Shown one piece after another: positions 15,946-21,623 of a stretch of DNA of 38,761 nt (within the stretch, counting starts at the first letter, position 1; each line of letters opens with the position of its first letter). Source of the DNA: Pseudomonadota bacterium (GTDB lineage: Bacteria > Desulfobacterota > JAPLJL01); NCBI GenBank assembly GCA_026388655.1, contig JAPLJI010000182.1, positions 1 to 38,761 of the forward strand. The letters are read 5' to 3'. Below the pieces are notes generated by a model that worked only from the letters and a program-made list of their open reading frames with translations, was not told the origin of the DNA and ran no database searches. The translations under genes were made by a program, and so were the position numbers.

Positions 15946-16854
15946 TTAAATCCCCTCGAAATGGGAGAGGCGCTTGAATTGGCGGTAGCGCTCCTCGATC
16001 TCGGGATAGGTAAGCTTTACCAGGCGGTTCAGGCTGAAATCCTCGACGTTGAAGGACGCCATCACGCTCCCGAAGACGATCGCCCGCCGCAGGTTCTCGG
16101 AGCTGAAATTCCGGGTATTCACGAGATACCCCATAAACCCGCCGGCGAAGGTGTCCCCCGCCCCGGTGGGGTCGTAAACCGATTCCAGGGGATAGCCCGG
16201 GGCGGAAAAAATCTGGTCCCCTTCGAACATCAGAACCCCGTATTCACCCTGTTTGATCACCAGGATCTTGGGCCCCAGCTCCTGGATCCGACGGGCCGCC
16301 TTCACCAGGTTATATTCCTCGGATAGTTGCCGGGTCTCGGATTCGTTGATCGTGAGGATATCCACGCGTTTGAGCAGTTCGAGCAGGTCCTTCCGCTTCT
16401 CCGCGATCCAGCAATTCATCGTGTCGGCCGCGACCATATCCGGGCGTCGGACCTGCTTTAAAACCTGGAGTTGAAGATCCGGTTGAATATTGGCCAGGAA
16501 AAGAAACGGAGTCTCCCGGTAAACCTCCGGGATCTTGGGCTCGAAATCGGCAAAAACATTCAGGCCCAGAAACTGGGTCTGGGCGTCGGAGAGGTTATAT
16601 CCATACTTCCCCGTCCAGCGGAAAGTGGACCCGGGCTTCTTTTCCAGTCCCTGAAGGTCGATCCCGCGCCCCTGTAAAATCTGGACGTATTTATCGGAAA
16701 AGTCTTTTCCCACCACGGCGACCAGCCTGACGTCGGTGAAAAAACTCGCCGAAACCGAAAAATACGTGGCCGACCCGCCCAGGACCTCCTCCACCCGCCC
16801 GAACGGGGTCTCCACCGTGTCCAGCGCCACCGAACCCACCACTAAAATGCCCAT
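15946..16854 (-). CDS. PfkB-family carbohydrate kinase
   Basis: 302 residues. The N-terminal GSVALDTVETPFG and EEVLGGSATYFSVSAS form the substrate lid and first PfkB signature (usually GGxxxN). RLVAVVGKDF follows. The C-terminal DPTGAGDTFAGGFMGYL is the second PfkB signature with catalytic base D234 and the anion hole. The ATP-grasping loop LVIKQGEYG is present. The family phosphorylates ribose, fructose, nucleosides or ADP-heptose precursors. The sequence alone does not fix the substrate. It sits alone between two repeat tracts on the minus strand. The nearest glycolysis genes (PFK and aldolase) are about 19 kb away. Confidence 0.88.
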   Translation of the reverse strand: MGILVVGSVALDTVETPFGRVEEVLGGSATYFSVSASFFTDVRLVAVVGKDFSDKYVQILQGRGIDLQGLEKKPGSTFRWTGKYGYNLSDAQTQFLGLNVFADFEPKIPEVYRETPFLFLANIQPDLQLQVLKQVRRPDMVAADTMNCWIAEKRKDLLELLKRVDILTINESETRQLSEEYNLVKAARRIQELGPKILVIKQGEYGVLMFEGDQIFSAPGYPLESVYDPTGAGDTFAGGFMGYLVNTRNFSSENLRRAIVFGSVMASFNVEDFSLNRLVKLTYPEIEERYRQFKRLSHFEGI

Positions 16855-16866
16855 AATAATCCTTTT

Positions 16867-17028
16867 TCTTTAATGACTAATTCCTAATTTCTAATTCCTA
16901 ATTAAATCCCAATGACTAATTCCTAATTCCCAATAAGTAACCGAACCAAACATTTGAAATTTTACATTTGACATTAGACATTTTGAATTTGTTTATTGAT
17001 TAGAAATTCGTCATTAGAAATTAGATAT
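16867..17028. repeat. Word-repeat tract (CTAATTTCTAATTCC family)
   Basis: Between the PfkB gene and gatA. TAATTCCTAATTTCTAATTC units, TTTGACATTAGACATTTTG units and ATTAGAAATTAG units fill the gap, up to the gatA stop. Very AT-rich; no gene or tRNA seen. Confidence 0.75.
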
Positions 17029-18489
17029 TTACAATTCCGGTATTCTTCTCTCCCACTTGATTTCCGACTCCAGGGCATAAGCCGCCGAGAAAATTTTTTC
17101 TTCCCCGAGCGGCGGACCGATTAAATGCACCCCGATCGGAAGCCCGGTCCGGCTCACCCCGCCCGGGAGGGAGAGGCCCGGAAGACCCGCCAGGTTCACG
17201 GGGATTGTGAATATGTCCGAAAGATACATCTGCAATGGATCCGTGGTCTTTTCCCCCAGCTTGAAGGCCGGAGTGGGAGAAGTCGGGGTCAGGATCAGAT
17301 CGCACTCTTTAAATGCGTTCTCAAAATCCCTCCGGATCAGCGTCCGCACCGCCTGGGCCTTCCGGTAATAGGCATCGTAGTAACCGGAGGAAAGCGTATA
17401 GGTACCGATCATGATCCGGCGCTTGACCTCGTGGCCGAATCCCGCGGTCCGGGTTTGAAAATAGGTGTCGATCAGGCCCTTGCCCTGGGATGAGCGGAGC
17501 CCATATTTAACCCCGTCGTAACGGGCCAGGTTGGAACTCGCCTCGGCCGGGGCGATGATGTAATAGCACGCCACCGCGTAGTCGGTATGGGGAAGGGAAA
17601 TCGAAACCGGCCTGGCCCCGAGCTTTTCCAGAAGCCGGACCGAATCCTGCACCACCCCGTTAACCTCCAGGTCCAGCCCCGGGGGAAAATATTCCCGGGC
17701 CAGCCCGACCCGGATTCCTTTGACCCCCGCCCGCAGAGACTTGCGGTAATCCGGAACCGGCTGGGGGATGGAGGTCGAATCCCGGGGATCGTGCCCGGCC
17801 ACCGCCTGGAGCATGATCGCCGCGTCCTCCACATCCTTGGCCAGGGGGCCGACCTGGTCCAGCGAGCTGGCGAAGGCGATGACCCCGTAACGGCTCACCC
17901 GCCCATAGGTCGGCTTGACCCCCACCACCCCACAGAGGGAAGCCGGCTGGCGAATGGAGCCGCCGGTATCGGTGCCCAGGGCGGCGACGCACTCGTCCGC
18001 CGCCACCGCCGCCGCCGATCCCCCGCTCGATCCTCCCGGGACCCGCTCCCGGTCCCAGGGATTCCGGGTCGGCCCGAAACCCGAGTTCTCGTTCGAACTG
18101 CCCATGGCGAACTCGTCCATGTTCAACTTGCCGGGAAAAACCGCCCCCTGTGACCGGAGTTTTTCCACCACGGTCGCGTCAAAAGGGGGGACAAAGTTTT
18201 CCAGGATCCGCGAGCCGCAGGTGGTTTTCACCCCCCGGGTTAAAAAGATATCCTTGAGGCCAACCGGAATACCGTCCAGAAGCCCCCGGGATTCACCGCG
18301 GGAAAACCTCTCCTCCGCGTCCCGGGCTTCCTTTAAAGCGGAATCGGCGGTGACTGTCAGGTAGGCGTGAATCTCCGGATCGAGTTTTTCCACTCGGGAC
18401 AGGACTTGCCGGGTGACCTCGACCGGGCTGGCCTTCTTCTCCCGGTACAGTTCGTTAAGCTCGTGAATGGTCAGTCGAAACAATTCCAT
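17029..18489 (-). CDS. gatA: Asp-tRNA(Asn)/Glu-tRNA(Gln) amidotransferase subunit A
   Basis: 486 residues, the normal GatA length. The amidase triad is complete and at family positions: K79 (VGLKDIF), cis-Ser S154 ([14 protein letters not shown]) and nucleophile S178 ([13 protein letters not shown]). Further GatA markers are [27 protein letters not shown] and the C-terminal [10 protein letters not shown]. Role: releases ammonia from glutamine and passes it to GatB, which amidates mischarged Glu-tRNA(Gln) or Asp-tRNA(Asn). gatC lies 209 bases upstream on the same strand, an unusually wide gap filled by repeats. gatB is not in the window. The ATG has no visible Shine-Dalgarno and touches the repeat tract. 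Confidence 0.97.
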   Translation of the reverse strand: MELFRLTIHELNELYREKKASPVEVTRQVLSRVEKLDPEIHAYLTVTADSALKEARDAEERFSRGESRGLLDGIPVGLKDIFLTRGVKTTCGSRILENFVPPFDATVVEKLRSQGAVFPGKLNMDEFAMGSSNENSGFGPTRNPWDRERVPGGSSGGSAAAVAADECVAALGTDTGGSIRQPASLCGVVGVKPTYGRVSRYGVIAFASSLDQVGPLAKDVEDAAIMLQAVAGHDPRDSTSIPQPVPDYRKSLRAGVKGIRVGLAREYFPPGLDLEVNGVVQDSVRLLEKLGARPVSISLPHTDYAVACYYIIAPAEASSNLARYDGVKYGLRSSQGKGLIDTYFQTRTAGFGHEVKRRIMIGTYTLSSGYYDAYYRKAQAVRTLIRRDFENAFKECDLILTPTSPTPAFKLGEKTTDPLQMYLSDIFTIPVNLAGLPGLSLPGGVSRTGLPIGVHLIGPPLGEEKIFSAAYALESEIKWERRIPEL

Positions 18490-18499
18490 AACAAAATCA

Positions 18500-18698
18500 A
18501 AACAGGTCTATTTGGTCTGTCTCGTCTATCTGGTCTATTTGGTCCATCAATTCAATTTATGATTGTAGATTGACGATTGTGGATTGAATATTTAAATCAT
18601 CCGTATTCTCTTTTTTCCATTCGTAATTCGCAATTTAATCCGTCATTCCTTTTTGGTTTTCACTCGTCAATCGTCATTCGTCAATCGTCAATTGTTTC
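18500..18698. repeat. Word-repeat tract between gatC and gatA (TCTGGTCTATTTGG and AATCGTCA families)
   Basis: Begins with TCTATTTGGTCTGTCTCGTC-type units (18505-18545). Then it runs through ATTGTAGATTGACGATTGTGG and TCGTCAATCGTCATTCG words up to the gatC stop. The same AATCGTCA words fill 29467-29562, and TCTCTGGTCTGTTTGG words occur at 26820-26855. Confidence 0.78.
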
Positions 18699-18998
18699 TC
18701 ACTCTATTACTTTCTTAACCTTGAACATCCCCTTCCCTCTTTCCGGAGCATTGGATAAAACCTCATCAACTGGAAGGGATGGCCGTGCCTCGTCCTCCCG
18801 AAACGGCCAGGTGAGTTCCACGGCGTGGGAGGTCGGCTCGATCCCGGTGGTGTCGATCTCTTTCAGTCGTTCAAAAAAACCCAGGATGGAATCCATCTCC
18901 CGGGTCAATTTATCGATTTCCTCCGGTGAGGGAGAAAGCCGGGCCAGGCGGGCGATGTGGAGAACCTCTTCCTTGCTGATCCGTGATCCGTTTTTCAT
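18699..18998 (-). CDS. gatC: Asp-tRNA(Asn)/Glu-tRNA(Gln) amidotransferase subunit C
   Basis: 99 residues, typical GatC. ISKEEVLHIARLARLSPSPEEI is the N-terminal helix block, and LTREMDSILGFFERLKEIDTTGIEPTSH is the conserved middle. RPSLPVDEVLSNAPERGKGMFKVKKVIE is the C-terminal belt that wraps GatA. It stabilises the GatA-GatB complex. AGAGGA precedes the ATG. A promoter-like TATAAT lies 26 bases upstream on the minus strand, so gatC is probably the first gene of a gatC-gatA transcript. Confidence 0.95.
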   Translation of the reverse strand: MKNGSRISKEEVLHIARLARLSPSPEEIDKLTREMDSILGFFERLKEIDTTGIEPTSHAVELTWPFREDEARPSLPVDEVLSNAPERGKGMFKVKKVIE

Positions 18999-19023
18999 CG
19001 AATTCCTCTTGAAAAGTCAGGAA

Positions 19024-19046
19024 ATTATAAACCAAACCCTGTTTGG
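19024..19046 (-). promoter_or_regulatory. Candidate gatCA promoter with a dyad in the spacer
   Basis: On the minus strand TATAAT occupies 19029-19024. Just upstream of it is the dyad CCAAAC-AGG-GTTTGG (19046-19032). The -35 match 17 bases upstream is weak (TTTCAT). The dyad could bind a repressor or activator. Confidence 0.4.
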
Positions 19047-19112
19047 ATGAAACCAAAGACTCTGATATATTAATCATTGGATTGAGTCTGGCACTTATTG
19101 GGATTTAATCCG

Positions 19113-19281
19113 GGGCTGCCATTCCCGTCCCGCTCCCCGCTTAAGACCTGTGGGGACAGGCTTGACGGGAGGGATCCAGGCCCTTTCCGTCATCCCCGTC
19201 CCGCATCAAAGTGCGGGATAAACTCCAGCGGGGATCCAGAGGCAAGAAATACTGGATTCCGGATCAAGTCCGGAATGACAA
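19113..19281. repeat. REP-like palindromic element(s), GTCATCCCC / GGAATGACA type
   Basis: 19188-19279 opens with CGTCATCCCCG and closes with CCGGAATGACA, with inner hairpins CCCGCATCAAAGTGCGGG and TCCGGATCAAGTCCGGA. A diverged unit (CCATTCCCGTCCCGC ... GGGAGGGATCCAGG) precedes it at 19117-19180. Same family as 31434-31562 and 34844-34913. Confidence 0.8.
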
Positions 19282-19386
19282 TCGAAGAAAAGGGATTTAT
19301 CAAATATCACGTTTGGTTTTAATTATTATCTTGCTTGGTAATTGGATTTTGGTCATTGGTCATTGGTTTTATAGAGGAGGTATAAC

Positions 19387-19749
19387 ATGGCCATCAACGA
19401 TGTCCCCCAGAAATTCTTTTCCCGGCTCAATAGCGCGCTCAAATCCGGCGATTTCAGCCTGGTTCTGGACGTTTTCGTCCCGGCCTCGATCATGGAATAC
19501 AAAATGATCGGGCCCCAGAAATTCATCAACCCCGAACTGATCACGGACGGGCTCAAGTCCATCATCAAAAAAGGAGCGAATTTCGTGATTTCCGAATCGG
19601 CCGTCGGCGGCAACCGCGTGGCGGTCAACTTCGATCTCTACGGCTCCGGCCAGCGAAAGATCACCGGGACGACGATTTTTACCGTTAACGAAAAGGATAA
19701 AATCACCTACCTGGTTTTCGAGCCCGGCTGGAACAAATCCCAGGGATAG
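19387..19749 (+). CDS. Small NTF2/SnoaL-like protein, function unknown
   Basis: 120 residues with an excellent Shine-Dalgarno (AGAGGAGGTATAAC) before the ATG. The pattern of N-terminal helices (DVPQKFFSRLNSALKSGDFSLVLDVF) followed by beta strands (AVNFDLYGSGQRKITGTTIFTVN, ITYLVFEPGW) matches the cone-shaped NTF2-like fold used by SnoaL cyclases, ketosteroid isomerases and many binding proteins. FVPASIMEYKMIGPQKFINPE would line the pocket. There is no clear catalytic Asp pair, so I leave the function open. It is a single-gene unit, followed by the hairpin element at 19771 that could end its transcript. Confidence 0.75.
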   Translation: MAINDVPQKFFSRLNSALKSGDFSLVLDVFVPASIMEYKMIGPQKFINPELITDGLKSIIKKGANFVISESAVGGNRVAVNFDLYGSGQRKITGTTIFTVNEKDKITYLVFEPGWNKSQG

Positions 19750-19770
19750 ATCCAACGCCCTCTATCTCCC

Positions 19771-19854
19771 GGTAGCCGCAGGCTTTAGCCTGCGTTTTAT
19801 ATTAATAAATTTTCAAAGCGGATATCATGTCGCAACCTAAAGGTTGCGGCTACC
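19771..19854. repeat. 84-base element with 10-bp terminal inverted repeats and two internal hairpins
   Basis: Ends are GGTAGCCGCA and TGCGGCTACC, exact reverse complements. Internal hairpins are CGCAGGC-TTTA-GCCTGCG, followed by TTTTAT, and CGCAACC-TAAA-GGTTGCG. The first hairpin plus T-run could act as the terminator of the NTF2-like gene. The structure is MITE-like and no ORF is inside. Confidence 0.8.
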
Positions 19855-19868
19855 ATTATTTTGCTAGT

Positions 19869-19910
19869 GTCATTCTGAGCCCTGAGCCTGTCGAAGGGCG
19901 AAGAATCTCG
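19869..19910. repeat. GTCATTCTGAG...GAAGAATCT dispersed repeat
   Basis: GTCATTCTGAGCCCTGAGCC, then TGTCGAAGGGCGAAGAATCT. I recall closely similar sequences as high-copy intergenic repeats in many bacterial genomes. Copy number here cannot be counted from one window. Confidence 0.6.
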
Positions 19911-19916
19911 CCCTAG

Positions 19917-19966
19917 AACTTTGAACCCTGAACCTTGAACTTAAAACTTTAGACTTCGGACTTTGA
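19917..19966. repeat. Word-repeat tract (TTGAACCTTGAACTT family), first of two
   Basis: Units GAACTTTGAACCCTGAACC, TTGAACTTAAAACTTTAGAC and GGACTTTGAG end about 10 bases before the Smr start. A second copy of the family lies on the other side of that gene at 20306-20344. Confidence 0.75.
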
Positions 19967-19976
19967 GTCAAAAACC

Positions 19977-20255
19977 ATGAACGATGATCCTGAAATCGTT
20001 GAGCTTCCTATCGACGGCGAGCTGGACCTGCATACCTTCAAGCCGGGGGAAGTGAAAGATCTGGTTAGCGACTATATCGAGGCCGCCAAAAAGAAGGGCC
20101 TGCCCCAGATCCGGATCATCCACGGTAAGGGCACCGGAGCCTTACGGAAAACCGTCCACGCCCTGCTCTCCCGCCACCCCGATGTCCGGGAATTTCACCT
20201 CGCCGATGAAACCGCCGGCAGCTGGGGCGCCACGATCGTTAGTTTTAAAAAATAG
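19977..20255 (+). CDS. Stand-alone Smr-domain protein
   Basis: 92 residues that are almost entirely one Smr domain. ELDLHTFKPGEVKDLVSDYIEAA is the DLHG-like first block, with histidine kept and glycine changed. IRIIHGKGTGALRKTVHALL is the second block with the HGKGTG loop, followed by SWGATIVSF. Smr domains are nucleases acting on DNA or RNA; in MutS2 they act on recombination intermediates or stalled ribosomes. Here there is no MutS2 ATPase, so it may be a small RNA/DNA endonuclease or ribosome-rescue factor. It is flanked on both sides by TTGAACC word repeats. There is no Shine-Dalgarno before the ATG. Confidence 0.9.
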   Translation: MNDDPEIVELPIDGELDLHTFKPGEVKDLVSDYIEAAKKKGLPQIRIIHGKGTGALRKTVHALLSRHPDVREFHLADETAGSWGATIVSFKK

Positions 20256-20272
20256 TTTTCAAAAAAATACGC

Positions 20273-20303
20273 AAAAAAAGGGAGGCTGTTGAAGGCCTCC
20301 CCC
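20273..20303 (-). terminator. Rho-independent terminator of the flavoprotein/Fe-S operon
   Basis: On the minus strand GGGAGGC-CTTCAACA-GCCTCCC is followed by TTTTTTT. It lies about 48 bases after the stop of the iron-sulfur gene, which reads leftward. This is the cleanest terminator in the window. Confidence 0.82.
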
Positions 20304-20348
20304 TACTTTGAACTTTGAACCTTGAACTTGAAACTTTGAACTCTTTAC

Positions 20349-21596
20349 TTAATCCTTGCCCTTTTCGAACCCCATCGACTCGGCCACCAACTGCATGATG
20401 TCCACCACCCGGAACTTGTGGTCTTCCCGGCTCTTGGCCGCGTCGCCCAGGTTGCTCTCGTAGAACGGGCAGCAGGATACGATCGTGTCCGCCCCGGTCA
20501 CGTCCTTAGCTTCGTCGAGCCTCCAGTTGGCCACCTCGAGCGCTAAATCCGGGTAAGCCGTCTTCACGCCTCCGCCGCAACCGCAGCATAAGGAATACTG
20601 CCGGATCCGCTCCATCTCCTTAAAGTTAATCCCGGGGATGGACTGGAGCACCCGCCGGGGCGGGTCGAAGATCTGGCTGTATCTCCCGATATGGCAGGGA
20701 TCGTGGTAGGTGGCCACGATCGGCAGTTCCTTTTCGAAGTTGATATCACCTTCCTGGATCAGGCGGTCCAGAAACTCGACCACGTGGAGGATCTCGAACT
20801 TCAGATCCCCGGCGTAATTATGGGAGAAGGTGGAATGGCATCCGGCACAGGCCGTGACCATCGTCTCGATTCCCAGGCTGTTCAGCATCGCGATGTTCTC
20901 CTGACGGTATTTCTCAAACATGTCAACGGCCCCGACCCGGAGCGCGGTCGAGCCACAGCACCTTTCCTTCGCCCCCAGGATCCCGAAATCCACCCCCGCC
21001 AGGCTTAAAACCCGCGCGGCGGTCTCGGCTACGGGGATCAAATCCGATACGTAGGACTCGTTGCAACCCACAAAGAAAAGCACCTTGACCTTTTCTTTGC
21101 TGGCATCCTTTATATTCACGTCGCGGAGCCTTTTCGCCCAGCGCGCCCGGGCGGCCCGTGGGGAAAGCCAGGGGTTGTCATAGTTCAGGATGGACTGGAT
21201 CAGGGTCTGGTGGGCGGGCATGGGACCCTCTTTTTTCACCACGTAGTTGCGGAGCGCCATCATGGCGTTGGACGGTTCCAGGTCCTTGATCGCGTTGCAG
21301 ATCTCCTGGCAGTTCCCGCAGATCGTGCAGGAAAAGATGATTTTCTTGAGATAATCGTCGATCTCGAGTTCGGGCGGATCGCAGGTCAGGGCTCGCACGA
21401 TCTCCTGGGTCCCCGTCCCGGCGTAAGACTCGAATACATACTTGATGTTCCGGGGACAAGCATCGGAATACTTATGGCTCTGTAAAAAATCGGGATGGGT
21501 CATCCGGCACATCCCGCACCGGATGCATTTCCAGGCCTCGTTGCGATACTCGAAAAGAGGCCGAATATTCCGCGCGATCTTTGCCTGAAATGCCAT
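20349..21596 (-). CDS. HdrD/GlpC/LldE-like iron-sulfur oxidoreductase subunit
   Basis: 415 residues. Two N-terminal 4Fe-4S sites: CIRCGMC with a distant CP (SDACPRN), and CTICGNCQEICN. Two CCG domains follow. The first has FFVGCNES, KERCCGSTALRVG and TACAGCHSTF. The second has TYHDPCHIGR, YSLCCGCGGGVKTAYPDLA and VSCCPFYESNL. Both CCG motifs are intact, as in heterodisulfide reductase HdrB/HdrD and in the LldE, GlcF and GlpC partners of flavin oxidases. Role: takes electrons from the FAD subunit and passes them to a quinone or a disulfide-like acceptor. GGAAGGAG precedes the start. It lies 27 bases downstream of the flavoprotein gene and shares its transcript. No membrane helices, so docking to a membrane partner elsewhere is likely. 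Confidence 0.93.
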   Translation of the reverse strand: MAFQAKIARNIRPLFEYRNEAWKCIRCGMCRMTHPDFLQSHKYSDACPRNIKYVFESYAGTGTQEIVRALTCDPPELEIDDYLKKIIFSCTICGNCQEICNAIKDLEPSNAMMALRNYVVKKEGPMPAHQTLIQSILNYDNPWLSPRAARARWAKRLRDVNIKDASKEKVKVLFFVGCNESYVSDLIPVAETAARVLSLAGVDFGILGAKERCCGSTALRVGAVDMFEKYRQENIAMLNSLGIETMVTACAGCHSTFSHNYAGDLKFEILHVVEFLDRLIQEGDINFEKELPIVATYHDPCHIGRYSQIFDPPRRVLQSIPGINFKEMERIRQYSLCCGCGGGVKTAYPDLALEVANWRLDEAKDVTGADTIVSCCPFYESNLGDAAKSREDHKFRVVDIMQLVAESMGFEKGKD

Positions 21597-21623
21597 GGGT
21601 TTTCTCCTTCCTCAGTTATAACC

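Noticed and set aside
18500-18698. CRISPR-like array
   Set aside because: The words are 7-11 bases, degenerate and have no regular spacers, and no cas gene is in the window.
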